Assembly (NCBI GenBank): GCA_027391075.1
Contig: DAHYHI010000042.1
Coordinates: 1-64,000, forward strand
Source of the DNA: JAJZAM01 sp027391075
Lineage (GTDB): Bacteria > Actinomycetota > Acidimicrobiia > Acidimicrobiales > Palsa-688
Direction: 5' to 3'
Length of the DNA: 64,000 nt
The notes below the pieces were generated by a model. It did not search any database. It worked only from the letters and a program-made list of their open reading frames with translations, and had not been told where the DNA came from. This document shows positions 17,108 through 26,572 of the stretch, in pieces (position 1 is the stretch's first letter; every line of letters begins with the position of its first letter). Both the position numbers and the translations under genes were made by a program.

Positions 17108-18001
17108 CTACCAGTGCTGGCTCGTGGTGCCCGGGCTGGAGCCGGTGATGGGCATGCTGCCCTCGGCCTTCTCGAAGACCGACTGGACAGCCACCCGACC
17201 GGGGCCCCACAACCGGAGCCATACCTGCCGGTACTGGTAGGAACGACCCCAGGTGATCCCCGCCGCCCGGGGATACTCGAGATGCAGGGCCATGCCGACC
17301 GACAGATCCTTGTAGAGCAGCGAGCTGGGCTGGATGCAGATCGTCTCGCCCGGACCCAGGTCCCGGATGAAAGAGTTCCCCGGTGAGTGCAACAGGAGAA
17401 GCCCGGGGGACTCATCGGCATGGAAGACGTCGACGTACATGCCGAACGGGTAGTGGTACTCGGTCTCGTTGCCGTTGCTGGTGGTGAACCAGATCCCCGA
17501 CTGCTGCCAGTCGTACTTGACCGAGTCGGTGGCGGCGAGGAAGCGGTGCTCGCGCACCTGTATGGCCTGACCCCGGCCGAGCGGCAGGGCCACCACCTCT
17601 CCGGGGTAGTCGTCGGAGAGGGCCAGGTGGCCGGGCCCCGACGCCTGCATCATGATGAGCGGCAGGCCGGCCCGCACCCTGCTCCATCCGTTGGCCATGG
17701 GCATGTTGGTCATCTGCACCGACGGCTCGGCCCAAAGCAGCGAGTGATGGGAGAAGTAGACCCACGCCGGGGGCTGCAGGTTGAAGTCCACGACCGGCAC
17801 GTAGGTGCCCTCGATCTGGACGGTCGAGGTTCCGAACTGGATGCGGGCCATGTCGGCGATGGGCGGTTGCTCGACCCAGCCCGAGTCGCTGCGCACATCG
17901 CGCAGGTCCACGGGTGCTCCGCAGCTCGGGCAGCTGACACCCGTCGCGTCGCTCGTTTGACGACAGTAGCGACAGGTGTAGCTAGTCGTGGTCGACGTCA
18001 T
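17108..18001 (-). CDS. AIM24-family protein with N-terminal zinc ribbon
   Basis: 297 residues. Residues 10-27 hold two CxxC knuckles (YTCRYCRQ, SCPSCGAP), a zinc ribbon. The remainder is the all-beta AIM24/TerD-like fold: QIEGTYVPVVDFNLQPPAWVYFSHHSLLW, then the GPGHLALS and LGPGETICIQPSSLLYKDLSV motifs that mark the family. Such proteins are widespread in actinobacteria without firm function. It is the second of two tandem paralogues, five bases after the first. Confidence 0.75.
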   Translation of the reverse strand: MTSTTTSYTCRYCRQTSDATGVSCPSCGAPVDLRDVRSDSGWVEQPPIADMARIQFGTSTVQIEGTYVPVVDFNLQPPAWVYFSHHSLLWAEPSVQMTNMPMANGWSRVRAGLPLIMMQASGPGHLALSDDYPGEVVALPLGRGQAIQVREHRFLAATDSVKYDWQQSGIWFTTSNGNETEYHYPFGMYVDVFHADESPGLLLLHSPGNSFIRDLGPGETICIQPSSLLYKDLSVGMALHLEYPRAAGITWGRSYQYRQVWLRLWGPGRVAVQSVFEKAEGSMPITGSSPGTTSQHW

Positions 18002-18006
18002 GGCCG

Positions 18007-18801
18007 CTACTCGGAGACGTGATGGACGTACATGGACTGGATCCCCACCCGCCCGGGGCCGGTCATCTCGGCCAGGTACAGACCGTGGCGCATGAGGCCG
18101 GTACGGACGTTCTGCTGGACGGTGTTCAGGGTCACCGACGAGTCCTTGTAGAGGAACCCGCCCGGTTCGACGAGGATCTTCTCCCCCGGGGCAAGGGTCC
18201 GTTCGAACACGTTGCCGTAGCCGTGCAGCAAAAGGATTCCCTGCTCGCCGGAGGTCACGAAACGATCCATGTACATGCCCTCACCGTGCAGCACGTTGCT
18301 CATGCCCTTGATCCGCACGAAGCTGTAGCTGATCGAGTGGGAGGCCACGAGGAAGGCGTGCTCGCGCACGTCGAGCTCCATGCTCGGGTGCAGGGGCAGG
18401 ACCACGATCTCGCCGGCCTGGTCGCGCGAGAAGGCGACCCGGCCCGGGCCGTGGGCGATCGAGATGACATGCGGCATACCGCCGAGCATCCGCTTCATTC
18501 CCCCGCCCGTATTCATCGCCGACAGCCCCGTCGCCTCGTCCTTCCACAGCAGCACATGGTGCTCGAAGAAGACCGAATCACCGGCCGCCAGGTTGATCTC
18601 GGCCACCGGGACCAGCTCTCCTTCGACCTGGCAGGTGCTACCCGAGAAGCGGAACTCGGTCATGTCCCGCAGGCGGGGCGCCTCCTTCCAACCCGAGTCG
18701 CTGACCTTGTTGCGAGCATCCAGGGGCGCCCCGCAGGTAGCGCAGGTCGTCTGCCCCGATTCGTTCTGCGCCTTGCACCACTGGCACTCGATCCGGTCCA
18801 T
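18007..18801 (-). CDS. AIM24-family protein with N-terminal zinc ribbon
   Basis: 264 residues from the ATG at 18801, chosen because AGGGAG lies 8 bases upstream; the ATG at 18807 would be too close. The architecture is the same as its downstream neighbour: zinc ribbon (CQWCKAQ, CATCGAPL), the DSGWKEAPRLRDM linker and the AIM24 core (VEGELVPVAEINLAAGDSVFFEHHVLLWK, GPGRVAFSRDQAGEIVVLPL, LAPGEKILVEPGGFLYKDSSV). Probably a tandem duplication. Function unknown. Confidence 0.75.
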   Translation of the reverse strand: MDRIECQWCKAQNESGQTTCATCGAPLDARNKVSDSGWKEAPRLRDMTEFRFSGSTCQVEGELVPVAEINLAAGDSVFFEHHVLLWKDEATGLSAMNTGGGMKRMLGGMPHVISIAHGPGRVAFSRDQAGEIVVLPLHPSMELDVREHAFLVASHSISYSFVRIKGMSNVLHGEGMYMDRFVTSGEQGILLLHGYGNVFERTLAPGEKILVEPGGFLYKDSSVTLNTVQQNVRTGLMRHGLYLAEMTGPGRVGIQSMYVHHVSE

Positions 18802-19222
18802 TTCCATGCTCCCTTGACTCGGCCCCGGTTCCTCGGCCAGCAAGGAAGCACCGGGATGCGGCCCCAGTTTCGACGTCCGAGCGGTGCCCCTACACAGCCC
18901 ACTCGCTCGCCGAGGACGCTACCAGCACCCCGAGCGGGCCGCCGCCATGATTGTCCCGACGGATTGTGGCTTCTATCACGAGCCCGCGTTAGCATGGAGG
19001 GGTTAACCGGGACGGCAGCGGAACGGCCGCTGCCAGCTTCCCTCCGGATGCGCCGCGGAGGGTCCCCCCAATCCCGGGCGAATATTTCTTGTCAACCATC
19101 CGGCGCCCGCCGACGTAGATGTTTCGGTCGGAGGACTGAGTCACCATTCGAGGTGGCTCTCACGGGATTCTTAGCTGCGCCCGTGAGACTGAGGGTAGAA
19201 GGATTACGGAGGACCTGGAACT
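18802..19222. promoter_or_regulatory. divergent intergenic region upstream of whiB
   Basis: 421 bases without a convincing gene, between the divergent AIM24 and WhiB genes. It holds a 21-base inverted repeat (GGCAGCGG / CCGCTGCC around 19013-19033) and a perfect 9-base inverted repeat TCTCACGGG / CCCGTGAGA at 19158-19188, ending 34 bases before the WhiB start. A GGAGG ribosome site lies 10 bases before the GTG. The repeats are candidates for regulator binding or a structured leader. Confidence 0.45.
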
Positions 19223-19468
19223 GTGGATACCAACTGGATGAGCGAGGGCAAGTGCCGCGAGTTGCCCCCCGAAACCTTCTTCCCGAGCGACGGGGTCGGC
19301 GTCGAAGTGGCCCGGCGCATCTGCGCCGACTGCCCGGTCAAGATCCCCTGCCTCGAGTACGCCCTGTACAACCGCATCGAGCACGGCGTGTGGGGCGGGG
19401 CCTCCGAGCGGGAGCGGCGGCGTATCGCCCGTCAGCGCCGTGGCCTCACCCAGGCCGTCGCGGACTGA
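19223..19468 (+). CDS. WhiB-family iron-sulfur regulator
   Basis: 81 residues from GTG, a complete WhiB protein. The four cluster-binding Cys are in GKCRELP, ICADCPVKIPCLEYAL (Cx2Cx5C), followed by the invariant HGVWGG turn and a basic DNA-binding tail (SERERRRIARQRRG). WhiB proteins bind a 4Fe-4S cluster and act with sigma factors. The long upstream region suggests elaborate control. It may correspond to the WhiB2/WhmD group, but I cannot settle this by eye. Confidence 0.9.
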   Translation: MDTNWMSEGKCRELPPETFFPSDGVGVEVARRICADCPVKIPCLEYALYNRIEHGVWGGASERERRRIARQRRGLTQAVAD

Positions 19469-19510
19469 CCGCCGCCTGATCAGGGCGCCGTAGGAGCAGG
19501 CGCCGCCGGG

Positions 19511-19924
19511 TCAGTTGCCGCTGGGCTCGTTGCGAACCTGGTCTTCACGGGCCTTGAGCAGCGCGTCGAGCTGCGCCGGGGTGAGATTGATGGTCGCCTC
19601 GGAGGCGTTGGGCGCCGGGGTGGTCGGCGGAGTCGGAGCCGCCATCGCCGATCCCGCCGGGGCGGCCAGCGGGGGTGGGGTGGCCGGAGCCGCCGGCAGC
19701 CCGCCCGGAGCCGCCGACCACGAGGGGGCGGCATCGGCCGGCGCACCGCCACGTCGCTGCTGCTGGGCCTTCTCCTCTTCGGCTTCGAACTGCGCCTTGC
19801 GGAACTCCTTGCCGGCCAGACCGACGTTACGGGCGATCTTGGGTAGCTGACTTCCCCCCACCAGTACCACCAGGGCCACTATGAGGACGATCAAGCCGTC
19901 GCCGCCCATGAGGTTCGCGATCAT
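19511..19924 (-). CDS. tatA: Sec-independent translocase protein TatA/TatB-like
   Basis: 137 residues. An N-terminal membrane helix (GLIVLIVALVVLVGG) is followed by the hinge SQLPKIARNVGLAGKEFRKAQFEAEEE amphipathic helix of the TatA family, then an Ala/Pro-rich linker and a conserved-looking C-terminal helix (NLTPAQLDALLKAREDQV). It would form the pore for folded-protein export with TatC, which is not in this window. AAGGAG lies 12 bases before the ATG. Confidence 0.8.
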   Translation of the reverse strand: MIANLMGGDGLIVLIVALVVLVGGSQLPKIARNVGLAGKEFRKAQFEAEEEKAQQQRRGGAPADAAPSWSAAPGGLPAAPATPPPLAAPAGSAMAAPTPPTTPAPNASEATINLTPAQLDALLKAREDQVRNEPSGN

Positions 19925-20131
19925 GGATCAACGGTACTCCTTGTCAGGGCGCTTGGACAGCAGTCGGGGCGCCCATCGGGATTTTCCCCGGATCTCGGCG
20001 GGCCCCGGCCCCACGGCGGGCTCTACCCGTCCCCGTCGTTGGTGCGAGAAATCATGTAAGTAGTTGGCACATCCTGACAGTAGCTCGGGAGGGTCCCCCG
20101 TATCGGCCCTCGCGCCGGGCAGGCTCTTGGG

Positions 20132-21040
20132 GTGGAGACGCTCCTGGAGTGCGTGGTCAACGTCAGCGAGGGCCGGGACGCCGGCGTCGTATCGGAGTTG
20201 GCCGCCGCGGGGGGACCGCTGGTTCTCGACATCCACTCCGATCCCGACCACAACCGGTCGGTGCTGACCCTGGCCGGGACGATCGATGCCCTCTCCGAAG
20301 CGGTCAGAGCGCTGGCCCGACGCGCCGTGGACCTTTTGGACCTAGGTCCCCATGTCGGTGTCCACCCGCGCATCGGAGTCCTCGACGTGGTTCCTTTCGT
20401 GGCCCTCGCCATGTCGCCCCGGCGCTCCCCCCTACTTCTCGGGGAGGGACCCCTGCCGGCGGCGGTGAGGGCCCGCGACGCGTTCGCCGCCTGGGCGGCG
20501 GCCGAGCTCGCTCTGCCCTGCTTCCTCTATGGGCCGGAGCGCTCCCTCCCCGAACTGCGAAGGCGGGCGTGGACCTCCCTCGAGCCCGACTTCGGTCCGG
20601 CTACGCCCCATCCCACCGCCGGCGCGGCGGCGGTCGGAGCCCGGACCCCTCTGGTCGCCTACAACCTGTGGTTGAGCCCGGGTGCCGACCTGGGCCTGGC
20701 CCGCCGGGTCGCCGCCGGGGTGCGGGGCCCGGCCCTGCGGGCGCTCGGCCTGGCCGTCGGGGAGGGCCGCCGGGTGCAGGTGTCCATGAACCTCGTCGAC
20801 CCGGACCGTCTGGGCCCAGGAGCAGCCCACGATTTGGTGGTCGCGGCGCTGCGCGAGGAGGTCCCACGGTACGAGGCCCGGCGGGAGGTCGAGGTGGACT
20901 ACGCCGAGTTGGTGGGGCTGCTTCCCCGCTCCGTCCTGGAGGCCGAACCCGCCGCCCGGTGGGGCCTGCTGGGGCTACACGAATGGGCAACGATCGAGGC
21001 CCGCCTCGAACAGGCGGGCCTCGACGGGGGAAGACTTTGA
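20132..21040 (+). CDS. glutamate formiminotransferase
   Basis: 302 residues from GTG. It matches the formiminotransferase part of FTCD: LLECVVNVSEGRD at the N-terminus, DIHSDPDHNRSVLTLAG, the GPHVGVHPRIGVLDVVPFV motif with the catalytic His, then LVAYNLWL and VQVSMNLVD. The enzyme moves the formimino group of formiminoglutamate (from histidine breakdown) to tetrahydrofolate. The cyclodeaminase domain is absent, as in many bacteria, and no hut genes are nearby. Confidence 0.88.
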   Translation: METLLECVVNVSEGRDAGVVSELAAAGGPLVLDIHSDPDHNRSVLTLAGTIDALSEAVRALARRAVDLLDLGPHVGVHPRIGVLDVVPFVALAMSPRRSPLLLGEGPLPAAVRARDAFAAWAAAELALPCFLYGPERSLPELRRRAWTSLEPDFGPATPHPTAGAAAVGARTPLVAYNLWLSPGADLGLARRVAAGVRGPALRALGLAVGEGRRVQVSMNLVDPDRLGPGAAHDLVVAALREEVPRYEARREVEVDYAELVGLLPRSVLEAEPAARWGLLGLHEWATIEARLEQAGLDGGRL

Positions 21041-21096
21041 AGGGCGGGACAGGGGCGGTCCGGGCCAGTCCGGAAGAGAGCCAGCCGGAGCCGGGC

Positions 21097-21381
21097 TCAG
21101 CTGGCGGCTATGACGCCTCGCCTCTCGAGGGCCCGGCGGCGGCGGATCTTGCGCCGCTCACGTTCGCTCAGACCTCCCCAGATGCCGAACTTCTCGCCGT
21201 TGGCCAAGGCGTACTCGAGGCAGTCCTCTCGTACCACGCAGCCCCGGCAGACCTCCTTGGCCTCCCGGGTGGAAGCACCGCGCTCGGGAAAGAAGAGGTC
21301 GGGGTCCACCCCCATGCAGTTGGCCTGCTTCTGCCAGGTCCGGTCCGGGGTTCGAAGTAGAAGTTGAATCAAATCGCTCAC
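21097..21381 (-). CDS. WhiB-family iron-sulfur regulator
   Basis: 94 residues from a GTG with AGGGGAG six bases upstream; the frame stays open to an ATG at 21456 but that has no ribosome site. Cluster ligands: QANCMGVD, VCRGCVVREDCLEYAL; the turn is FGIWGGLSERERRKIRRRR. The N-terminal SDLIQLLLRTPDRTWQKQANC resembles WhiB regulators of the WhiB1/WhiB2 groups. Convergent with the formiminotransferase gene; a 246-base non-coding stretch lies upstream. Confidence 0.9.
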   Translation of the reverse strand: MSDLIQLLLRTPDRTWQKQANCMGVDPDLFFPERGASTREAKEVCRGCVVREDCLEYALANGEKFGIWGGLSERERRKIRRRRALERRGVIAAS

Positions 21382-21627
21382 CGGTGCTCCCCTCAGGTCG
21401 GTGATCCATGCGGAGGGAGGATCCGGTATCGGTTCCACCCTTGTAACTACATACATGTGATATTCGTCGGTCCAGCGCCGATAATCAAGAGGGTCCCCGA
21501 CTTTTCTGCTGGAATCTGCTACTCGCGCCGCCCTGTGGCGACCGGCGCCGGCCCGCGACGAACCAACTGCTAGGGCCCGCCCCTAGCGGAGATCAGGTCC
21601 TTGACCGTGGCCGACCCGGGAGCGGGG

Positions 21628-22332
21628 TCAGCCGACCAGCACGTGGCGGACAGCTTCCTCGGAGTCCTCGGTGACCAAGACGATGACCTCGTCGCCCACG
21701 TCGAGGACGGTGTCGCCCCGAGGCACCACCACCCGGCGGCTGCGCACGATGGCCACCACACTCGAGTCGCGCGGCATGCCCAACTCGGATATGGGACGCG
21801 ACACCGCCGGCGACTGGGTCGCCAGGGTCACCTCGACCAGGCCGGCCTTGCCCTCGGCCAAGCGCAGCAGGCGCACCAGCGTGCCCACCGAGAGCGCCTC
21901 TTCGACAAGAGCCGTTATGAGGTGGGGGGTGGACACCGCCACGTCGACACCCCAGGACTCGTTGAAGAGCCACTGGTTCTTCGGATGGTTGACCCGGGCG
22001 ATCACCCGGGGAACGGCGAACTCCTGCTTGGACAGGAGCGACACCACCAGATTGTCCTCGTCGTCGCCGGTGGCGGCCACGACCACGTCGGCGCTGCCGA
22101 ATCCGGCCTCGTGGAGGGTGCTGACCTCGCAGGCGTCACCGGCGAACCAGTTGACCCCGGCCTCGGACCCGTCCTCGCCGACGTCGTCAGTCGAGGGCCG
22201 GCCCCGCGCCTCTGACTGACGGCGGACCACCTCGGCGTCCTGCTCGACGATCAGCACTTCGTGGCCGTTGCGGACCAGGTCCCGGGCGATGGAGCGGCCG
22301 ACCACTCCCCCGCCGGCGATGGAGACCTTCAC
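21628..22332 (-). CDS. TrkA-type NAD-binding potassium channel/transport regulator
   Basis: 234 residues. N-terminal Rossmann RCK domain (MKVSIAGGGVVGRSIARDL, then EQD at the end of beta-2), with DVVVAATGDDEDN, and a C-terminal TrkA-C domain (about 165-232). It starts inside the end of the next upstream trkA gene (ATGA overlap), making a two-subunit gating pair. An insert of about 20 acidic residues (about 46-60) lies between beta-2 and beta-3. No Trk/Ktr membrane subunit is in the window. Confidence 0.85.
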   Translation of the reverse strand: MKVSIAGGGVVGRSIARDLVRNGHEVLIVEQDAEVVRRQSEARGRPSTDDVGEDGSEAGVNWFAGDACEVSTLHEAGFGSADVVVAATGDDEDNLVVSLLSKQEFAVPRVIARVNHPKNQWLFNESWGVDVAVSTPHLITALVEEALSVGTLVRLLRLAEGKAGLVEVTLATQSPAVSRPISELGMPRDSSVVAIVRSRRVVVPRGDTVLDVGDEVIVLVTEDSEEAVRHVLVG

Positions 22333-23090
22333 CGGCCACCTCCGTGCGGGCCGGCTTCGCCGGAGGTCGGGCCACCCGCTCCCGGTCCCACGGAGGCGGC
22401 GGCCCCACCGGGCACTTCACCGGGATGGAACGCCGGCGGCTTAGGCCTGACCAGCTTGGCGGTGATCTCGGCGAGAGCGTCGGTGCGCACCGCGAAATGG
22501 ACCAGATCGCCTTCCTGGCCGACCACGCCGGGAACGACCAGCTTGGCCTGCCCGGCCCGGGTGATCATCACCGGACGGAAGCGCTCGTCGTCGCTCACCT
22601 CGGCCAGCGACCGCCCGCAGAGGAAAGCCGGCAGCGGGAACTCCACCAGGTTCACGCTGCCGGTGGGATCGGTCCACGACGAGGCGACGGGGCCGGGAAT
22701 GAGGCGGCGAGCTACCTGGTCCACCGTCCAACTGACGGTGGCCACCGTGGGGATGCCGAGACGCTGGTAGATGGCCGCCCGCCGGGGGTCGTAGATGCGG
22801 GCCACGACATTGTCCACCTCGAAGGTCTCCCGGGCAATGCGGGCACTCAGAATGTTCGTGTTGTCCCCGCTGGTCACCGCAGCGACCGCGCCGGCCCGCT
22901 CCACTCCGGCCCGGCGCAGGTCGTCCCGGTCGAACCCGAAGCCGACCACCTTCTGCCCGTCCCAGGGTTCAGGTAGGCGACGGAAGGCGTTGGCGTTCTT
23001 GTCGATGACGGCCACCGAGTGGCCTTCCCGTTGCAGCCGAACGGCCAGTTCACTGCCGACCCGGCCGCACCCAACCACGATCACATGCAT
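22329..23090 (-). CDS. TrkA-type NAD-binding potassium channel/transport regulator
   Basis: 253 residues: RCK-N (MHVIVVGCGRVGSELAVRL, VIDKN, AVAAVTSGDNTNI), RCK-C (about 130-215) and a Pro/Gly-rich tail of about 35 residues. It overlaps the second trkA gene by four bases. The pair is typical of actinobacterial CeoB/CeoC potassium uptake regulators. Confidence 0.85.
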   Translation of the reverse strand: MHVIVVGCGRVGSELAVRLQREGHSVAVIDKNANAFRRLPEPWDGQKVVGFGFDRDDLRRAGVERAGAVAAVTSGDNTNILSARIARETFEVDNVVARIYDPRRAAIYQRLGIPTVATVSWTVDQVARRLIPGPVASSWTDPTGSVNLVEFPLPAFLCGRSLAEVSDDERFRPVMITRAGQAKLVVPGVVGQEGDLVHFAVRTDALAEITAKLVRPKPPAFHPGEVPGGAAASVGPGAGGPTSGEAGPHGGGR

Positions 23091-23143
23091 GAGGGCCTCA
23101 CGGTATCAACCTCCGGTAGGGCGGTCCCAAACGAGGTCTGCGG

Positions 23144-25147
23144 CTAAGCCGGGCGACGGCGGGCCCGCTTCTGCTCCAAGAAGTCCACCAACACGTAGTC
23201 ACCGAGGGTCTCGGGGGTGGTGTAGAAGGCCCGGCCCCGGTTGAGCTTGGTCAGCTTCTCGACGAAGGTGCGCAGGTACCCGGTGGCGTCGAGCATGAAG
23301 GTGTTGATGGTGATCCCCTCCTTCGTGGCCCGCACCACCTCGTCGAGGGTGACCCTGACCGTCTCGGGGGTGGGCGGGTAGCTGAAGAACGGCTCGCCGC
23401 TCGCCAGGACGTGAGCGGTCGGCTCACCGTCGGTGATGAGGATGATCTGCTTGGTTCCCTGCCGCCGGGCCAGCATCCGGCGCGCCAGCAGCAGGGCGTG
23501 CTGCATGTTGGTTCCGTAGGTGTAGTCCCACGACACCTCGGGGAGCTGCTCCGGCTTGAGCTCGCGGGCCAACTCCCCGAAGCCGACCAGGCCCAGGTAG
23601 TCGCGGGGGAACTGGCTGGTGATGAGGGCATGGAGGGCCATGGCCACCTTCTTGGCAGCCAGGAAGTTGCCCCGCATCGGCATGGAAAGTGACAAATCCA
23701 CAGCCAGTACCGTCGAGGTCGAGGTGAGCGTCTCGGTGCGCTCCACCTCGAAGTCGTCGGGGGAGAGGCGCACCGGGGTACCCGAACCGGCCCGGCCGAG
23801 GGCGTTGCGCACCGTGCGCTCTATGGACAGGTTGAACGGGTCGCCCCACTCGTAGGGCTTGGTCTCGAAGTTGCGTTCGTGGCCGATGCCCACCCGGTCG
23901 GCGACGTGACGTCCCATCCGCTCCTTGATGAGCCGCGAGAAGAGGTCGGACAGGGCGTTCTGGCCGATCTTGCGCAGACCGCGGGGGGTCAGCTCCAGGC
24001 GCCCCTCCTTCTGGTCCATCAGCCCCGCCTCCTGGAGCTGGCGGGCCATGCGGGCGAGCTGCTCCAAGGAGCGCGCCGCGTCCTCGCCGAGCAGTTCCCG
24101 GGCCCGGTCAATGTCCACCTCGGCCAGCGCGCCCGGGTTGGACGCCGAGGACATCATCTGCTCCAGGCGGTCGAGGTCGCCCAGCTGGTTCATCACCGCC
24201 GCGGCCTCAGCGAAGTTGAGCGGGTCGTCACCGCTGAAGTCGTAGGACTGCTCCCAGCCCATCTGGGGGAAGAGGGAGCGGAGGTTGCCGCCCAGACGGT
24301 CCACCTGCCAACGCAGATCCATGTCCTCGAGGAGCGACTCGGCGAGCTGCTGCAGCTGGGCCCGTTGGTCGGGGCTCATGGAGTTGAGCATCTGCTGCAT
24401 GGCGGCCATCTGCTGGGCCATCTGCTCGAGCAACTCGTCGAGGCTCTGCGGATTGCCGGGGAACATGTCCCCGTACTGATCCATGAACTCCTGGAACATG
24501 CGCTCGGTGTCGCCCCCGGCGGCCCTCGTCTCGAGCATCCGGTTGAGCTCGTTGAACATGTCCTTCATCCGCTGCATGGACTCCGGGGACATGTCCGACA
24601 TGGCCGACGACATCTGATTGAAGTAGGACTGCATGAGCTGCTGGCGCAGCTCGTCCATCAGCTCGTCGAAGGCTTGACGGGCCTCACTGCTAGTCCACTC
24701 GTACTCCTGGAGGGACTGCACCTGGCCGGCCATGTCGGGGGGTAGCAGGTCGAGAGCCATGCGGCGCTCGGCGGCCACCTCCGAGGTGATCTCCTGGCGC
24801 CGCTGATCCCCGGAGTTACGGGCCTCCTCCTCGAGGCCGTCGATGCCCTGGCGCTCCTGGTCGAGGATCTGGCGCAAGCGCTCGGCCATCTCCTCGTAGG
24901 GGCCGCCGAGGTCGTGGCGCTCGAGCATCTCCCGACGGCGTTCGCGCAGGCGCTCGAGCATCTCCCTGAGTCCGGCGACGCGCTCCCCGTTGCGATCGGT
25001 GAAGCCCCGCTGCAGCAGGCGCTGCAGGGCCTGGTTGAGGTCGCCGTGGAACAAGAGCTCGTCGGTGAGCTCGGAGAACACGTCGTCGGCATCGAAGTCG
25101 AATCCGACCTGGGTGCCGTCCCACTTGGAATACCGGAGGTGCGCCAT
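23144..25147 (-). CDS. VWA-domain protein partnered with MoxR-type ATPase
   Basis: 667 residues. The N-terminal 350 residues are long, Gln/Met/Glu-rich helices (coiled-coil-like, for example MLERLRERRREMLERHDL and ELLEQMAQQMAAMQQMLNSM). The C-terminal 200 residues form a von Willebrand A domain with the MIDAS signature LAVDLSLSM (DxSxS) and IILITDGEPT. Sixteen bases separate it from the ATPase gene upstream. Such pairs act like the BchI/BchD or MoxR/VWA chaperones that insert cofactors or remodel proteins; the target is unknown. Confidence 0.85.
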   Translation of the reverse strand: MAHLRYSKWDGTQVGFDFDADDVFSELTDELLFHGDLNQALQRLLQRGFTDRNGERVAGLREMLERLRERRREMLERHDLGGPYEEMAERLRQILDQERQGIDGLEEEARNSGDQRRQEITSEVAAERRMALDLLPPDMAGQVQSLQEYEWTSSEARQAFDELMDELRQQLMQSYFNQMSSAMSDMSPESMQRMKDMFNELNRMLETRAAGGDTERMFQEFMDQYGDMFPGNPQSLDELLEQMAQQMAAMQQMLNSMSPDQRAQLQQLAESLLEDMDLRWQVDRLGGNLRSLFPQMGWEQSYDFSGDDPLNFAEAAAVMNQLGDLDRLEQMMSSASNPGALAEVDIDRARELLGEDAARSLEQLARMARQLQEAGLMDQKEGRLELTPRGLRKIGQNALSDLFSRLIKERMGRHVADRVGIGHERNFETKPYEWGDPFNLSIERTVRNALGRAGSGTPVRLSPDDFEVERTETLTSTSTVLAVDLSLSMPMRGNFLAAKKVAMALHALITSQFPRDYLGLVGFGELARELKPEQLPEVSWDYTYGTNMQHALLLARRMLARRQGTKQIILITDGEPTAHVLASGEPFFSYPPTPETVRVTLDEVVRATKEGITINTFMLDATGYLRTFVEKLTKLNRGRAFYTTPETLGDYVLVDFLEQKRARRRPA

Positions 25148-25162
25148 GCCGGGGGGAGGCTG

Positions 25163-26572
25163 CTAGCGGGCCCGGTAGGTGGCCCGGGAGCCGGCCGCGT
25201 CCTTGTTGAGCCGCTTGCTCAAGTGCAGTCCTTCGAGCACGAACTCGGTGCCTGCCGCGATCATGGCCGGGGACTCCCCGCCGGCCTGGCCGGGCAGGGA
25301 CATGACCACGTCGCGCAGCCCCGGGAACTTGTCCAGCGCCCCCACGAACGAACCGGCCGGGACGTCGTCGCCGGCGTGGAGGATCTCGCCCGAGTCGAAG
25401 TCCCCCGAAGCGGCCCGCAGCTTCTCGCCCGGCACCGAGGCCTTGAACACGCTGAGCACCGACTGGGCCACCAGACGGTCGATCACATGGCCGTCGCGGC
25501 CCTCGTCGATGGTCTCGACCTCCACCTTGCCCGCGGTGGACGCGGGAAGCGACTCGAGGTCGGCGATACGCGGCACCGCCTCCGGTTCGCCGAGGCGGAG
25601 GGCCCGGCGTACCGCGCTGGCCACGACCGTCTCGTAGTTGGCCACGCTGAGTCGGACCGACACCCCGGACCGCTGGTTGATGTGGGGACTCTGGCGGGCC
25701 AGCTGGGACAGCGTGGCGATGATCTCGGCCATGAACCGGGGGACTTCGACGCGGATGCCCTCCGGTCGCACCACGGAGGCCTCCTGCTCGATGACACCGA
25801 TCTCGGTGTCCACGTCGAGGGGGTAGTGGGTGCGGATCTGGGCCCCGAAGCGGTCCTTGAGCGGGGTGATGATGCGACCCCGGTTGGTGTAATCCTCAGG
25901 GTTGGCCGACGCCACCAGCATGACGTCCAGGGGCAGGCGGATCTTGTACCCGCGCACCTGGATGTCGCGCTCTTCGAGCACGTTGAGCAAGCCGACCTGG
26001 ATGCGCTCGGAGAGATCGGGAAGCTCGTTGATGGCGAAGATGCCCCGGTTGGTGCGCGGCACCAAGCCGTAGTGGAGGGTCAGCTCGTCGGAGAGGTAGC
26101 GACCCTCGGCCACCTTGATCGGGTCCACCTCCCCGATCAGGTCGGCGATCGAGGTGTCGGGGGTGGCCAGCTTCTCGCCGAAACGCTCGTCGCGATGCAC
26201 CCAGGAGATCGGCGTTTCGTCGCCCTTGTGCTCGATGAGGTCCCGGGCGTAGCGCGATACCGGGCCGAAGGGGTCGTCGAGGATCTCCGAACCGGCGACT
26301 ATGGGGATCCACTCGTCGAGCAGGCCGGTCAGGCTCCGGATGATCCGGGTCTTGGCCTGACCCCGCTCCCCGAGGAAGATCACGTCGTGACCGGCCAGGA
26401 GGGCGTTCTCCAACTGCGGCAGGACGGTCTCCTCGTAGCCGAGTACCCCGTCCACCAACGGACGGCCCGCGGCGATGCGGCGAATGGCGTTGCGCCGCAC
26501 CTCCTCCTTGACCGGGACGGACTCCCAGCCGCTTTCCTTCAGCTGGCCCAAAGTGGCCGGTCGCGAACTCAT
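25163..26572 (-). CDS. AAA+ ATPase, magnesium chelatase ChlI/MoxR-like
   Basis: 469 residues from ATG. Walker A is FLGERGQAKTR, the Walker B region GIFAINELPDLSERIQVGL, sensor-1 MLVASANPEDYTNRGRI, with PLKDRFGAQIRTHYP as the arginine-finger region. It forms a hexameric motor that works with the VWA protein encoded immediately downstream. Divergent from the GH2 gene. Confidence 0.85.
   Translation of the reverse strand: MSSRPATLGQLKESGWESVPVKEEVRRNAIRRIAAGRPLVDGVLGYEETVLPQLENALLAGHDVIFLGERGQAKTRIIRSLTGLLDEWIPIVAGSEILDDPFGPVSRYARDLIEHKGDETPISWVHRDERFGEKLATPDTSIADLIGEVDPIKVAEGRYLSDELTLHYGLVPRTNRGIFAINELPDLSERIQVGLLNVLEERDIQVRGYKIRLPLDVMLVASANPEDYTNRGRIITPLKDRFGAQIRTHYPLDVDTEIGVIEQEASVVRPEGIRVEVPRFMAEIIATLSQLARQSPHINQRSGVSVRLSVANYETVVASAVRRALRLGEPEAVPRIADLESLPASTAGKVEVETIDEGRDGHVIDRLVAQSVLSVFKASVPGEKLRAASGDFDSGEILHAGDDVPAGSFVGALDKFPGLRDVVMSLPGQAGGESPAMIAAGTEFVLEGLHLSKRLNKDAAGSRATYRAR

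Noticed and set aside
21382..21627. RNA gene or riboswitch upstream of the second WhiB gene
   Set aside because: No conserved structure recognised; only AT-richer sequence with a short ACATACATGT element.
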